Below are positions 52,315 through 63,655 of a stretch of 64,000 bases of DNA, piece by piece; the stretch's first letter is position 1; every line of letters starts with the position of its first letter. Origin of the DNA: Izhakiella capsodis (GTDB lineage Bacteria > Pseudomonadota > Gammaproteobacteria > Enterobacterales > Enterobacteriaceae); contig NZ_FOVC01000002.1 in the NCBI RefSeq assembly GCF_900115045.1, positions 502,167 to 566,166 of the forward strand. The letters run 5' to 3'. The position numbers and the translations under genes were made by a program. The notes beneath the pieces were generated by a model. That model was given only the letters and a program-made list of their open reading frames with translations, was not told the DNA's origin and ran no database searches.

Positions 52315-52818
52315 TTACTTCTTAATACGAATCACCGGTGTTTCACCGAGGGTGACGGAGCCAGACAGCTTAACCAGCTCTTTTATCTCATCCATGTTAG
52401 AAATGACCACCGGTGTCAGCGTTGACTTGGCTTTATCTTCGAGCAGTGGTAAATCGAACTCGATAACCACGTCACCTTTGCTGACCTTCTGACCTTCTTC
52501 CGCAATACGCTTAAAGCCTTCGCCTTTCAGTTCTACGGTATCAACGCCGAAGTGCACGAACAGCTCAATGCCATTGTCCGACTCGATCGAGAAAGCATGG
52601 TTAGTTTCAAAAATTTTGCCAATCGTACCGTCTACGGGTGCAACCATTTTGTTTCCGGAGGGTTTAATCGCAATGCCATCTCCGACGATCTTTTCGGCAA
52701 ACACTACGTCCGGAACGTCTTCAATGTTTACTATTTCGCCTGATAACGGTGCGACGATCTCTATGGTGCCTGATGTGCTATCCGATTTATCGCCAAAAAG
52801 TTTAGAAAACAAACCCAT
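52315..52818 (-). CDS. crr: Glucose-specific PTS enzyme IIA
   Basis: EIIA-Glc accepts phosphate from HPr and passes it to EIIBC-Glc; its dephosphorylated form causes inducer exclusion and its phosphorylated form stimulates adenylate cyclase. The 167-residue protein (169 in E. coli) has an amphipathic N-terminus (MGLFSKLFGDK). Active-site His residues are in ETNHAFSIES (His ~75) and ELFVHFGVDTVEL (His ~90). It is 43 bases downstream of ptsI. Confidence 0.97.
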   Translation of the reverse strand: MGLFSKLFGDKSDSTSGTIEIVAPLSGEIVNIEDVPDVVFAEKIVGDGIAIKPSGNKMVAPVDGTIGKIFETNHAFSIESDNGIELFVHFGVDTVELKGEGFKRIAEEGQKVSKGDVVIEFDLPLLEDKAKSTLTPVVISNMDEIKELVKLSGSVTLGETPVIRIKK

Positions 52819-52861
52819 GATTTTCTCCTAAGCTGTAATTTTGGGTCAGCGTCACGCGGTA

Positions 52862-54589
52862 TCAGCAGAGTGTTTTTTCTTCAATGAACTTGTTGACCAG
52901 ATTCATTAACTCTTCTGAGGTAGGTTGAGTCAGCGCCTGCTCTGCTAATGCCTTTGCATCTTTGAAAGTCGTATTACGAATAATTTTCTTGATGCGCGGG
53001 ATAGAGATCGAACTCATACTGAACTCGTCCAGACCCATACCCAATAATAACAGTGTAGCACGTTCGTCTCCGGCCAGCTCACCACACATGCCAGTCCATT
53101 TACCTTCAGCATGAGACGCATCAATAACCTGCTTAATAAGCGTCAGTACCGATGGTGACATCGGGTTATAAAGATGCGAGATAAGATCGTTGCCACGATC
53201 GACGGCAAGAGTGTACTGCGTCAGGTCGTTGGTGCCAATACTTAAGAAATCGACCTCTTTTGCCAGATGATGGGCAATGACTGCCGAGGCGGGTGTTTCT
53301 ACCATGATGCCCACTTCGATGCTTTCATCAAAAGCTTTGCTTTCGCTACGCAGCTGCGCTTTGAGCATGTCCAGCTCGCTTTTCAAAAAGCGGACTTCCT
53401 CAACGGAAATAATCATTGGAAACATGATACGCAGTTTGCCAAAAGCTGAAGCACGCAGGATAGCGCGAAGCTGAGCATGAAGAATTTCTTTGCGATCCAT
53501 CGCGATGCGGATGGCTCGCCAGCCAAGGAAGGGGTTTTCTTCTTTGGGCAGATTCATATAGGGTAAATCTTTATCGCCACCAATATCCATGGTGCGCACG
53601 ATAACCGCTTGCGAGCCCATCCCTTCAGCTACGGCTTTATAGGCGTGGAACTGCTCTTCTTCACTTGGCAGTGAGTCGCGGTCCATAAACAGGAACTCGG
53701 TGCGATACAGACCGACACCTTCTGCGCCGTTGCGCTCGGCACCTGCGATATCGCGAACCGTACCAATATTCGCGACGACTTCAACCTGATGACCATCCAG
53801 GGTAATGGCGGGTAGGTCTTTCAGCTTGGCCAGCTCATTTTTCTCTTCCTGATACTGCTTCTGAATTGCTTTCAGCTCGTCAATTTTATCGGCGGTTGGA
53901 TTAACGTAAATATGATTGTTAACGCCGTCGAGTATCAGGAAGTCGCCATTTTTGACGCTGCGGGTTACATTACCGGTACCGACGATGGCCGGTAGCTCCA
54001 GCGATCGGGCCATAATTGACGTATGTGATGTGCGGCCACCAAGGTCGGTAATGAAACCCAGCACTTTTTTAAGGTTTAGCTGGGCTGTTTCAGATGGCGT
54101 TAAATCTTTCGCCACGAGAATGGATTCTTCCTGGATAGCACTGAGGTCGACAATGTGCAACCCAAGGATATTTTGCAGCAGGCGTTTACCGATATCGCGT
54201 ACGTCAGTCGCGCGCTCTTTGAGGTATTCATCGTCCAGCTCTTCAAGCGCTTTCGCCTGACCTTCAATTACCGAAAAAGTAGCGGCATCGGCGGAGGCTA
54301 GTTCGTCTTTGATCAGAGAGATGATTTCCTGCTCCAACTCTTCGTCTTCAAGAAGCATGATGTGCCCTTCGAAGATGGCTTCTTTTTCTTCGCCGAAGGT
54401 TTCACCTGCTTTTATTTTTATTGCTTCAAGCTGTGTTGAGGATTTGGCGCGGGCATCAAGAAAGCGCTTAATTTCCGCATTGGTATCATCGGCGGAAATT
54501 TTTTTGCGATTAATTACTATTTCGTCTTCTTTCAGCAAAAGCACTTTGCCAAAAGCAATACCCGGTGATGCTAAAATGCCTGAAATCAT
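52862..54589 (-). CDS. ptsI: PTS enzyme I
   Basis: Enzyme I autophosphorylates from PEP and phosphorylates HPr. The ATG at 54589 ([15 protein letters not shown]) gives 575 residues, the E. coli length; the frame is open for ten more codons upstream, but these are not conserved. The active His189 lies in [15 protein letters not shown]. The PEP-binding barrel includes [26 protein letters not shown] and [18 protein letters not shown] with catalytic Cys. It is separated from ptsH by an unusually long, structured spacer (225 bases). Confidence 0.97.
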   Translation of the reverse strand: MISGILASPGIAFGKVLLLKEDEIVINRKKISADDTNAEIKRFLDARAKSSTQLEAIKIKAGETFGEEKEAIFEGHIMLLEDEELEQEIISLIKDELASADAATFSVIEGQAKALEELDDEYLKERATDVRDIGKRLLQNILGLHIVDLSAIQEESILVAKDLTPSETAQLNLKKVLGFITDLGGRTSHTSIMARSLELPAIVGTGNVTRSVKNGDFLILDGVNNHIYVNPTADKIDELKAIQKQYQEEKNELAKLKDLPAITLDGHQVEVVANIGTVRDIAGAERNGAEGVGLYRTEFLFMDRDSLPSEEEQFHAYKAVAEGMGSQAVIVRTMDIGGDKDLPYMNLPKEENPFLGWRAIRIAMDRKEILHAQLRAILRASAFGKLRIMFPMIISVEEVRFLKSELDMLKAQLRSESKAFDESIEVGIMVETPASAVIAHHLAKEVDFLSIGTNDLTQYTLAVDRGNDLISHLYNPMSPSVLTLIKQVIDASHAEGKWTGMCGELAGDERATLLLLGMGLDEFSMSSISIPRIKKIIRNTTFKDAKALAEQALTQPTSEELMNLVNKFIEEKTLC

Positions 54590-54612
54590 AACCCTACCTT
54601 TTATAATCTTGA

Positions 54613-54773
54613 TAATCACCTGATGAGGTTAAGTGGTGCATTCACCAATTTAACCTCCCTGCATGGCGGTACGACCGGGAAACTAACCGCCAGGTCGCTG
54701 TTCAAGTTACGTTTAGACTTTACTAAAACAGCAACGCGGACATGCTGTCCGCGATCAATTAACCAGGTGATTA
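54613..54773 (-). other. Multi-hairpin element in ptsH-ptsI spacer
   Basis: Terminal inverted arms TAATCACCTG (54613-54622) and CAGGTGATTA (54764-54773) enclose three further hairpins: 54625-54657 (GAGGTTAA.../...TTAACCTC with extended pairing), 54664-54692 (TGGCGGT/ACCGCCA) and 54735-54753 (CGCGGACA/TGTCCGCG). In the minus-strand transcript these could form a multi-branch junction between ptsH and ptsI. No T tract follows the 8-bp GC hairpin except TTGCTGTTTT, so partial termination or RNA processing is possible. Confidence 0.6.
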
Positions 54774-54814
54774 GGTAGGCCAGTCCATGCTGTAAGTTCT
54801 GGAGTCGAACTTAC

Positions 54815-55072
54815 TTATTCTAACTCAGCCATGAGCTTGACCAGGTGCTCGATCGCCTGCTGCTCATCTTCACCAGTGGCTGAAAGGGTGACGACTGTAC
54901 CCTGAGTCAGTCCCAGCGTCTGCAACTTAAATAGGCTTTTGGCGCTGGCGGACTTGCCGTTGGAGGTGACAGTGATCTCTGACTGAAATGCTTTAGCTTC
55001 TTTAACAAACTGGGCTGCCGGGCGGGTATGGAGGCCGTTAGGTGCAGTAATAGTCACTTCTTTCTGGAACAT
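54815..55072 (-). CDS. ptsH: PTS phosphocarrier HPr
   Basis: HPr carries phosphate from enzyme I to the EIIA proteins. The 85-residue protein is the standard length. The active His15 lies in [18 protein letters not shown], and Ser46 is in [13 protein letters not shown]. It is first in ptsH-ptsI-crr. The 225-base gap to ptsI is much larger than the few tens of bases usual in E. coli. Confidence 0.98.
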   Translation of the reverse strand: MFQKEVTITAPNGLHTRPAAQFVKEAKAFQSEITVTSNGKSASAKSLFKLQTLGLTQGTVVTLSATGEDEQQAIEHLVKLMAELE

Positions 55073-55450
55073 TCGTGTTTCCCCAATAAAATTGGTTTGG
55101 TGTTGAGAATCTAAAGTTTAGCCTGAAGGCGTTGCTTTAGCCCGATCACATCGCGTTGCCGAGATCGACAGACAAAACGAAAAACGTGCAGTTGAAAGTA
55201 TGAAGCGTCGCGAACAGTCATGCTTGACTACAATGGCTTTTATTGTGCCCTAAAGTGTACGTTGAATAATTCAGAAATCTTTTCAACATTAACTTCGGGC
55301 GTCATTATTAATTTTTCGCTTCAAAATAATTGGCTGCTTAGATACCAATCCAGCCTTAGAAATGCAATCTGTTTTATAGTGAAAATATGACATAGCCCAC
55401 AAAAAAAGCACCCAAGGGGATGCTTTTTTGAACAAATTGAACGCGGTACA
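55073..55450 (-). other. cysK-ptsH intergenic region with pts promoters
   Basis: The 378-base region between cysK and ptsH contains the cysK terminator at 55402-55428 and must hold the pts promoters. Several A/T-rich -10-like segments are seen on the minus strand (for example TTGAAA with TATTCAACG downstream), but no CRP or Mlc site could be fixed with confidence by eye. No gene. Confidence 0.5.
55401..55429 (-). terminator. Terminator of cysK
   Basis: The A-rich/T-rich arms AAAAAAGCA-CCC and GGG-A-TGCTTTTTT form a stem with a small bulge, 22 bases after the cysK stop; T tracts occur on both strands. Confidence 0.75.
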
Positions 55451-56422
55451 TTACGGCTGTAACTCTTTTTCTGTAAACAGGTCGGCAAACAGCGCAGTAC
55501 TCAGATAACGTTCACCTGACGAGGGCAAAATAACGACGATATTTTTATTGGCAAAGGCGTCATCTTCTTGCAGCCTGAGAGCGGCTGCGACTGCCGCGCC
55601 GGACGATATACCGGCGAGGATACCTTCTTCTTCCATCAGCCGGCGAGCGGTTGATATAGCGTCTTCATTGCTGACGGCAACGACTTTATCGACCAGCTTA
55701 AGATCGAGATTCCCAGGAATAAAACCAGCACCGATACCCTGAATTTTATGCGGGCCGGGCTTTAATTCCTCGCCCGCCAGCGCCTGAGCAATTACCGGAG
55801 AATCATCAGGTTCGACTGCAACGGTAATCAAATCTTTTTTACCTTTGGCGTTTTTTATGTAACGACTAACGCCAGTTAACGTGCCACCTGTACCGACGCC
55901 AGCAATAAATACGTCTACTTCACCGTCAGTATCTTCCCAGATCTCCGGACCAGTAGTTTTTTCGTGAATTTCCGGATTGGCTGGATTGCTGAATTGCTGC
56001 AACATGATGACATTTTCGGGATTTTGCGCTACCAACTCTTCAGCTTTGGCGATAGCCCCTTTCATGCCTTTAGGCCCTTCGGTTAGTATCAGTTTTGCAC
56101 CCAGTGCCTTAAGGAGTTTACGGCGTTCTACACTCATGGTTTCAGGCATCGTCAGCGTCAACTTGTAACCACGGGCTGCAGCGACATAGGCCAGAGCGAT
56201 CCCGGTATTGCCACTGGTTGGTTCAACCAGCTCGATACCAGGCTTGAGAACACCGCGCTTTTCTGCATCCCATATCATATTGGCACCGATGCGACATTTT
56301 ACGCTGAAACTAGGATTGCGTGACTCTACTTTAGCCAGGATGCGCCCGTTGCCAATGTGATTCAGTCGAACCAGCGGGGTATGACCGATTGTTAACGAGT
56401 TGTCTTTATAGATCTTACTCAT
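55451..56422 (-). CDS. cysK: Cysteine synthase A (CysK)
   Basis: CysK makes cysteine from O-acetylserine and sulfide and forms the cysteine synthase complex with CysE. The 323 residues match E. coli. PLP Lys42 is in [14 protein letters not shown], the phosphate loop is [14 protein letters not shown], the Asn-containing loop is [12 protein letters not shown], and [15 protein letters not shown] follows. The upstream region resembles E. coli cysK in its AGTTAAGGACGGGC leader, a sign of conserved regulation. Confidence 0.98.
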   Translation of the reverse strand: MSKIYKDNSLTIGHTPLVRLNHIGNGRILAKVESRNPSFSVKCRIGANMIWDAEKRGVLKPGIELVEPTSGNTGIALAYVAAARGYKLTLTMPETMSVERRKLLKALGAKLILTEGPKGMKGAIAKAEELVAQNPENVIMLQQFSNPANPEIHEKTTGPEIWEDTDGEVDVFIAGVGTGGTLTGVSRYIKNAKGKKDLITVAVEPDDSPVIAQALAGEELKPGPHKIQGIGAGFIPGNLDLKLVDKVVAVSNEDAISTARRLMEEEGILAGISSGAAVAAALRLQEDDAFANKNIVVILPSSGERYLSTALFADLFTEKELQP

Positions 56423-56461
56423 TGCCCGTCCTTAACTGTATAAAAAAGTGACATCCATACC

Positions 56462-56489
56462 AGCATACTGATCTAGATCTGCTTCGGAA
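56462..56489 (-). promoter_or_regulatory. Probable CysB-dependent cysK promoter
   Basis: On the minus strand TTCCGA and TATGCT are separated by 16 bases, in the order and context of the E. coli cysK promoter (TTACTTCCG...TATGCT). A half-site-like ATATATGATTTCTTTACTTCCG stretch overlaps the -35 on its upstream side, where CysB binds in E. coli. Confidence 0.5.
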
Positions 56490-56588
56490 GTAAAGAAATC
56501 ATATATGGATATGTATTGCAGCAATAAGTAAAAGAAAATGGAATAAATGGCGAAAAGCTTGTCCCCGGTGGCAGAGAGATGGATAGGT

Positions 56589-57362
56589 TTACTGGTGGCG
56601 CGTATGCGAGATACCCAGCTGCGCGCGGTATTTATCTACCCACATAGCGGTAGCGCCGCAAACAGCAACTGGCAGGATCACCAAATTGATAATTGGCATC
56701 AACGTAAACAGGCTGACCAGTGCGCCAAACTGCATATTATCGCTTTTATACTGGCTTAACGCCTTGCGCATGCGCGTGAAATCTACCTTATGATTATCAA
56801 ATGGATAGTCGCAGTATTGGATAGCAAGCGTCCAGGCACTGAATAAAAACCACAGTACCGGTGCCAGCGTTTGTCCCAGGCCGGGAATTAAATAAAAAAT
56901 CAACAACCCCAGCGCTCTTGGCAAATACCAGGCGAGTTTTTGCCATTCCCGGAGCAAGATATGCGGCGTGCTTTTCATTAACTCTATCCAACCCGTTTCG
57001 GGCGGTGATTGCCCGGTTAAGCGAGCTTCAAGTTGTTCAGATAGCAAGCCGCAAAAGGGCGCGGCAATCCAGTTAGTTAACGTTGAGAAGAAATAGCTGA
57101 ATACTAATAAAATAGATATTACGGTTAGTGGCCAAAGTAAGTAGCTTAGCCATTGAAGCCAGTCGGGAACGTGCGCCATGATAAGCGCTATCCAAACATT
57201 TAGCTTGTGGAACAGCCAAAGAAATGCGCTGCCCATAAGCACGATATTGACCAGCAAAGGTAGCAGCACAAAGCGACGAATACCGGGTTGATGGATAAGT
57301 TTCCATCCCTGAAAAAAATAGTGGGCTCCCCCCGGATTTACAGAGGTAGTTCGATTGATCAT
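56589..57362 (-). CDS. cysZ: Sulfate permease CysZ
   Basis: CysZ is an inner-membrane high-affinity sulfate importer that feeds cysteine synthesis. The 257-residue protein (253 in E. coli) has four main hydrophobic regions at residues ~30-55, ~70-95, ~150-175 and ~210-235. [26 protein letters not shown] and [21 protein letters not shown] are signatures. It stands alone on the minus strand between cysK and zipA; E. coli has it in the same place. Confidence 0.95.
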   Translation of the reverse strand: MINRTTSVNPGGAHYFFQGWKLIHQPGIRRFVLLPLLVNIVLMGSAFLWLFHKLNVWIALIMAHVPDWLQWLSYLLWPLTVISILLVFSYFFSTLTNWIAAPFCGLLSEQLEARLTGQSPPETGWIELMKSTPHILLREWQKLAWYLPRALGLLIFYLIPGLGQTLAPVLWFLFSAWTLAIQYCDYPFDNHKVDFTRMRKALSQYKSDNMQFGALVSLFTLMPIINLVILPVAVCGATAMWVDKYRAQLGISHTRHQ

Positions 57363-57581
57363 TAGTACGAAATCTCCTTCATCTATCTGGTTAACTACAT
57401 CATATCCTATGTTTTCTGGTGAGTCCGAGGCGACTTGCGTGAAAAACCAGCAAAAAACTCGCCTGAGTCGATCTTATTTGCGAGAAAATAGTGCCCAGAC
57501 TTGCACTTGTGAAGCGGTGCAAATACAGTTAGAGGATAAAGTTTGCCGTGGTGGCAAGATATTGGAACAACAGAGAATACA

Positions 57582-58574
57582 ATGATGCAGGATTTGCGTC
57601 TGATATTAATCGTTGTTGGCGCTATCGCCATAATCGCATTGCTTCTTCACGGCTTGTGGACCAGCCGTAAAGAGCGCTCTACGGTATTTCGCGATCGCCC
57701 ACACAAACGTATCAAGCAAGAGCGGGAATACGACGTCGTGGAAAGCGATGAAGGTGTAGGGGAAGTTCGCGTACGCCGTCAAGAGCCGGCCGTTGAGCCG
57801 CTACCTCACCTGCATGCTGAGCCTGGAGGTGAAGTCCGCCAGCAGAAAAAAGTGAGGCCTATCACCGGAACACCAGTTCAGTCGCCAGATATCGCTACAG
57901 CGCAATTTACGTCGTATGCTGTGTCAAAGCAGCCGTCGCGCGATCCGCTGCTGGATGATATGGAAACCGACTGGCATTCAGATCCTCTTGTCCGTGACGA
58001 GGTGCCGGAGCAAAATATTGAGCCCTACAACAGTGCGCAGCCTGATGTCAGGGTAGATCGTCATGCGCCTGTAGAGCCTACGTTTACACTTGAAGCCTCT
58101 GCACACAAAACGCATGAAGAAGAGCCTGCGCCTGACGCGGTGGAATCCACTGAAAGAGAGACGGTGTTGGTGTTGCACGTTGCAGCGCACGCAGGCAGTG
58201 AGCTCAATGGCGAGGCGTTGCTACAGGGAATATTGCAGGCGGGGTTCCAGTTTGGCGAAATGAACATTTTCCATCGCCATCTGAATCCGGCAGGAAGCGG
58301 GCCGGTATTATTCAGCCTTGCCAACATGGTTAAGCCTGGTTCGTTTAATCCTGACACCATGTCTGATTTCTCTACGCCAGGTATATCCATTTTCATGATG
58401 GTACCGTCATATGGCGATGCTAATCAGAACTTTAAGCTGATGCTACAATCCGCGCAGCGTATCGCTGACGACGTTGGCGGAGTGGTTCTGGATGATGAGC
58501 GACGTATGATGACGCCGCAGAAGCTTGAAATCTACAAAGCGCGAATCCGCGCCGTTGTTGAAAAAAACGGATAA
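57582..58574 (+). CDS. zipA: Cell division protein ZipA
   Basis: ZipA anchors FtsZ filaments to the inner membrane at the division site. The ATG at 57582 ([16 protein letters not shown]) gives 330 residues (328 in E. coli); a non-conserved upstream start at 57543 is rejected. The N-terminal membrane anchor is residues ~5-26, followed by a basic stretch and a long charged linker (less Pro/Gln-rich than in E. coli). The C-terminal FtsZ-binding domain from residue ~195 contains [35 protein letters not shown] and [15 protein letters not shown]. Confidence 0.95.
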   Translation: MMQDLRLILIVVGAIAIIALLLHGLWTSRKERSTVFRDRPHKRIKQEREYDVVESDEGVGEVRVRRQEPAVEPLPHLHAEPGGEVRQQKKVRPITGTPVQSPDIATAQFTSYAVSKQPSRDPLLDDMETDWHSDPLVRDEVPEQNIEPYNSAQPDVRVDRHAPVEPTFTLEASAHKTHEEEPAPDAVESTERETVLVLHVAAHAGSELNGEALLQGILQAGFQFGEMNIFHRHLNPAGSGPVLFSLANMVKPGSFNPDTMSDFSTPGISIFMMVPSYGDANQNFKLMLQSAQRIADDVGGVVLDDERRMMTPQKLEIYKARIRAVVEKNG

Positions 58575-58598
58575 GATGAACGGCCTCTCAATTAACTG

Positions 58599-58623
58599 AA
58601 CCCCCGCTAGTCGGGGGTTTTTT
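58599..58623 (+). terminator. Terminator between zipA and ligA
   Basis: AACCCCCG/CGGGGGTT stem with a CTAGT loop and a run of six T, 25 bases after the zipA stop and 18 before ligA. Confidence 0.85.
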
Positions 58624-58637
58624 ATCGCTGATGGTAA

Positions 58638-60659
<2,022 letters not shown>

Positions 60660-60660
60660 T

Positions 60661-60876
60661 ATGGAAAAAGAAAGCCTGCTGAAAATTGCCAATACCGCCA
60701 TGCCTTTCGGCAAATACAAAGGCTACATGCTTATCGATTTGCCGGAGCCCTATCTGCTTTGGTTTGCGCGTAAAGGCGAGTTTCCTTCGGGGCCTCTCGG
60801 TGAACTAATGCAAATGACGCTGGCAATCAAGATTGAAGGACTGGAGGGGCTGATAAAGCCCCTTAGAGTTAGCTAA
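60661..60876 (+). CDS. ypeB: YpeB, DUF3820 family protein
   Basis: A 71-residue protein of the DUF3820 family (E. coli YpeB, 72 aa). The pattern MPFGKYKG followed by LIDLPEPYLLWFARKGEFPSG is diagnostic of the family. Its ATG lies one base after the ligA TGA; an ATG-less extension upstream inside ligA is rejected. Function is unknown. It is convergent with yfeH, overlapping its 3' end by four bases. Confidence 0.9.
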   Translation: MEKESLLKIANTAMPFGKYKGYMLIDLPEPYLLWFARKGEFPSGPLGELMQMTLAIKIEGLEGLIKPLRVS

Positions 60877-61904
60877 GATGATTTTTGCGACTCCATCTTC
60901 CGGGTGTCAGCGCTCAGTTTATTAGGTTCGTCCTCCGCTTTTTTGCCCTGCTTTTGATAGCGTTGTGCAATAAAAGAGCAGGTCATCAGCTGAATCTGGT
61001 GGAAGATCATCAGTGGCAGAACGATAATTCCGACTGTGGCGGCAGGAAAAAGTATATTTGCCATTGGTATGCCGTTTGCCAGACTTTTCTTGGAGCCACA
61101 AAATAGAACGGTGATTTCGTCCGCTCGTTTAAAGCCAAATAGCCGCGCCGCGGTCAGATTTATGCTAAGTACAATCAGCAGCAGCAGCAGGCTACCGATC
61201 AGAATCCACAATAGTGTCATGATATCAACCTGATGCCAGATACCACTAACTACCGCTGCGCTGAAGGCAGTATAAACCACTAACAAAATTGAGGTCTGAT
61301 CCGTGTGTCCGATGAGGCTTCGATGCCGCTCAATCCAGTTACCAATCCAGCGTCGGGAGAATTGTCCGAGGACGAAAGGGAGTAGTAGCTGCAGCATGAT
61401 TTTACCGATTTGCTCCAGGCCATCAACTGCACCACCATGATGATGAATATTCATCAGCAGTCCTACCAGCAGGGGGGAAATAAACACGCCAAGCAGGCTG
61501 GATGCTGAGGCACTGCACACCGCTGCTGCTACGTTACCGCCTGCAATCGACGTGAATGCAATGGACGACTGAACCGTTGCTGGCAGAATGCAGAGATAAA
61601 GAAAGCCAGTATAAATTTCCCGGCCAACGTTTACCGGATGCCACCAAATGACCAGCAGACCCAGCGTCGGAAATAGTATGAAGGTGCTGAACATAATCCA
61701 CACATGAAGCCGCCAGTGGCTACTGCCCGCAATAATGTTTTCCCGCGATAGCTTTGCACCGTGCAAAAAAAACAGCAGGGCGATAGCCGCAGTAGTCAGC
61801 CCTTCAAATAACGGTACAAAACCCCCTTTTGCGGGAAAAAAGCTAGCCAGCAGGACAGTAATAATCAGTTTGACCATCATTGGGTCAAGGCGAAGTACAC
61901 CCAT
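60873..61904 (-). CDS. yfeH: YfeH, bile acid:sodium symporter-family transporter
   Basis: A 343-residue inner-membrane protein of the BASS/arsenite-transporter-like family (E. coli YfeH, 332 aa). About nine or ten hydrophobic segments are present. Conserved cores are LFFLHGAKLSREN, LCILPATVQSSIAFTS and GNVAAAVCSASASSLLGVF, and FCGSKKSLANGIPMA near the end. The substrate is not known. It is divergent from the LysR gene yfeR, a common arrangement of regulator and target. Confidence 0.92.
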   Translation of the reverse strand: MGVLRLDPMMVKLIITVLLASFFPAKGGFVPLFEGLTTAAIALLFFLHGAKLSRENIIAGSSHWRLHVWIMFSTFILFPTLGLLVIWWHPVNVGREIYTGFLYLCILPATVQSSIAFTSIAGGNVAAAVCSASASSLLGVFISPLLVGLLMNIHHHGGAVDGLEQIGKIMLQLLLPFVLGQFSRRWIGNWIERHRSLIGHTDQTSILLVVYTAFSAAVVSGIWHQVDIMTLLWILIGSLLLLLIVLSINLTAARLFGFKRADEITVLFCGSKKSLANGIPMANILFPAATVGIIVLPLMIFHQIQLMTCSFIAQRYQKQGKKAEDEPNKLSADTRKMESQKSS

Positions 61905-61999
61905 TGTTAATACCTGGTTAAAAAGAGACTGGCGCTATTGTGCGCGTATCAGTTTTAGAAATAAAATTGATTTATTGCATTCATTCATGAGAAAAATAG

Positions 62000-62920
62000 A
62001 TGAATTATACGCTTCGCCAGCTGAAGATATTTGTCGCTGTTGTGCACCACGGTAGTTTTAGTCAGGCTGGGCAAGCTATTGGTCTTAGCCAGTCAGCCGT
62101 GAGTCATAGTATCAAGGAGCTGGAGAATGAAACCGGCATTCGCTTGCTGGATCGCACCACGCGTGAAGTGTTGCTTACAGAAGCAGGCGAGCAGTTGGCA
62201 CGCCACCTGGAGAGGCTGCTTGAAGAGCTGAATACGGCCTTATTGGATGTTCGTCGTTACGGTCTGCAGCGCAGCGGTACGGTGCGTGTTGCCGCAAGTC
62301 AGACTATCTCAGCGCAGCTGATGCCACAGTGCCTTGCAGCAAGCCAGTTACATTATCCTGAGATAAAAGTTGTGCTCAGGGACCATCCTCAGCACTGGGT
62401 ATTACAGAGTATTCGTAATGCCGAAGTGGATTTCGGTATCGTCATTGGCCCCCTACAAGGCGATGATTTTGAGTCAGAAGCTATTTTGCATGAACCATTT
62501 TTGCTTTTATGCCGAAAAGATGACGAGCTTGCCGATTTACCTGTAGTGCCGTGGTCTGCATTAAATCAGCGTTTGTTGGTATTACAGGATTATGCGTCAG
62601 GCAGCAGGATGCTGATAGATTGCGCGTTGCAGCAGCAGCAGGTTGAAACGGAAATTGTTCAGGAGATCGGCCACCCTGCCACGCTTTATCCTATGGTTGA
62701 GGCGGGTATTGGCATTTCAATATTACCGGCGCTGGCCTTACCATTACCGGAAGGTAAGCCCCTGTTGGTGCGGCGTCTGGTCCCGGAGATCAATCGCTCG
62801 CTGATGCTGATTCGCCGCAAAAATCGCTCTCTTACGCCTGCGGCGGAGGCTATCTGGCAGGAGGCCCGCCGACAGGCTGGCTTACTCGCGCATCAGCGTC
62901 AGCTAGCGCCTTCATTTTGA
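62000..62920 (+). CDS. yfeR: LysR-family regulator YfeR
   Basis: A 306-residue LysR-type transcriptional regulator (E. coli YfeR, 308 aa). The winged helix-turn-helix lies in residues ~2-60 with [20 protein letters not shown] as the recognition region and [15 protein letters not shown] following. The effector-binding domain from residue ~90 is recognisable by [15 protein letters not shown] and [13 protein letters not shown]. It is 95 bases from the divergent yfeH and may control it; this is inference from position. Confidence 0.93.
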   Translation: MNYTLRQLKIFVAVVHHGSFSQAGQAIGLSQSAVSHSIKELENETGIRLLDRTTREVLLTEAGEQLARHLERLLEELNTALLDVRRYGLQRSGTVRVAASQTISAQLMPQCLAASQLHYPEIKVVLRDHPQHWVLQSIRNAEVDFGIVIGPLQGDDFESEAILHEPFLLLCRKDDELADLPVVPWSALNQRLLVLQDYASGSRMLIDCALQQQQVETEIVQEIGHPATLYPMVEAGIGISILPALALPLPEGKPLLVRRLVPEINRSLMLIRRKNRSLTPAAEAIWQEARRQAGLLAHQRQLAPSF

Positions 62921-63188
62921 CTGGATATGCACATTAACCTGTGGCTGTCATTTGAGTGACTAATGCCATCAGCTGTCGGCTTACTCACTCAAGCTGGTTG
63001 ATTTTGCAGGCTTTCCGGTATTTTCTGGCCTGCGTTAGTAGCATGTGAATTTAGGCTGATTTGTCAATTTTGATCGTTCACGGCTTCTCTGTTTTCGCCA
63101 GATATAAGTGAATCTGCCGTTCAGACCTGTATACGAACAGGTTATTCGATAAAAATGAAGTAAAGAAATGATTGAACTTATGAAAGCG
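62921..63188. other. yfeR-tRNA intergenic region
   Basis: No gene seen. One inverted repeat, TTGAGTGA (62952-62959) with TCACTCAA (62985-62992), has a 25-base loop and no T tract; it could be an operator-like or weak hairpin signal after yfeR. Confidence 0.4.
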
Positions 63189-63212
63189 AAAAGGCGCCTT
63201 TAGGGCGCCTTT
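63189..63212 (-). terminator. Terminator of the tRNA-Val/tRNA-Lys operon
   Basis: On the minus strand AAAGGCGCC and GGCGCCTTT flank a CTAA loop, followed by T. It begins six bases beyond the CCA end of tRNA-Lys. Confidence 0.85.
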
Positions 63213-63218
63213 CTACAA

Positions 63219-63294
63219 TGGTGGGTCGTGCAGGATTCGAACCTGCGACCAATTGATTAAAAGTCAACTGCTCTACCGACTGAGCTAACGACCC
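63219..63294 (-). tRNA. lysV: tRNA-Lys (anticodon TTT)
   Basis: A 76-base tRNA with encoded CCA. The acceptor stem begins GGGTCGT and ends ACGACCC, the D-loop has AGCTCAGTCGGTAGAGC, the anticodon loop is CTTTTAA, and the T-arm is GCAGGTTCGAATCCTGC. It is the second gene of a two-tRNA operon with tRNA-Val. Confidence 0.95.
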
Positions 63295-63298
63295 TAAG

Positions 63299-63374
63299 TG
63301 GTGGGTGATGACGGGATCGAACCGCCGACCCCCTCCTTGTAAGGGAGGTGCTCTCCCAGCTGAGCTAATCACCC
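63299..63374 (-). tRNA. valU: tRNA-Val (anticodon TAC)
   Basis: A 76-base tRNA with CCA. The acceptor stem is GGGTGAT/ATCACCC, the anticodon loop is CTTACAA and the T-arm contains GGCGGTTCGATCCCGTC. The E. coli locus has three valine tRNA genes and lysV; this window has only one valine gene before lysine. The two tRNAs are four bases apart. Confidence 0.95.
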
Positions 63375-63391
63375 CCGCTGTGTGGAGTGGC

Positions 63392-63419
63392 ATTATAGGG
63401 ATAGTTGCATATGAGTCAA
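63392..63419 (-). promoter_or_regulatory. tRNA operon promoter
   Basis: TTGACT and TATAAT on the minus strand, 16 bases apart, form a near-consensus sigma-70 promoter. The A/T tract AAAAAGCG upstream may act as a UP element. Confidence 0.85.
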
Positions 63420-63551
63420 CGCTTTTTAAAATGAAAATGTTTGTTCGTCTTAAAATTAAGCAAGAGGCTTGCTTTTAGGCGCTGATAGGGCAAACGAATC
63501 AACCGTTGCTGGTTTATAAAGTGAAAACAGACGGTGCAGCCTGGCTTAGCG

Positions 63552-63579
63552 TTGAGGAATCACCGTCAGATGATAGAAT
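63552..63579 (+). promoter_or_regulatory. Probable gltX promoter
   Basis: TTGAGG (63552-63557) and TAGAAT (63574-63579) with 16-base spacing, 77 bases before the gltX ATG. Only the match to consensus supports it. Confidence 0.5.
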
Positions 63580-63655
63580 GCTGTCCATCTTTTATTTATT
63601 CCCTCATCAGAAATAATAGCCGCGTGACGGCTTTTGCGTAATAAGGCAGCAGTAA

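Noticed and set aside
63178..63393. 71-codon frame over the tRNA genes (PLHTAGVISSAGRAPPLQGGGR...)
   Set aside because: This is a known false-protein pattern produced by translating tRNA sequence; the region encodes tRNA-Lys and tRNA-Val.
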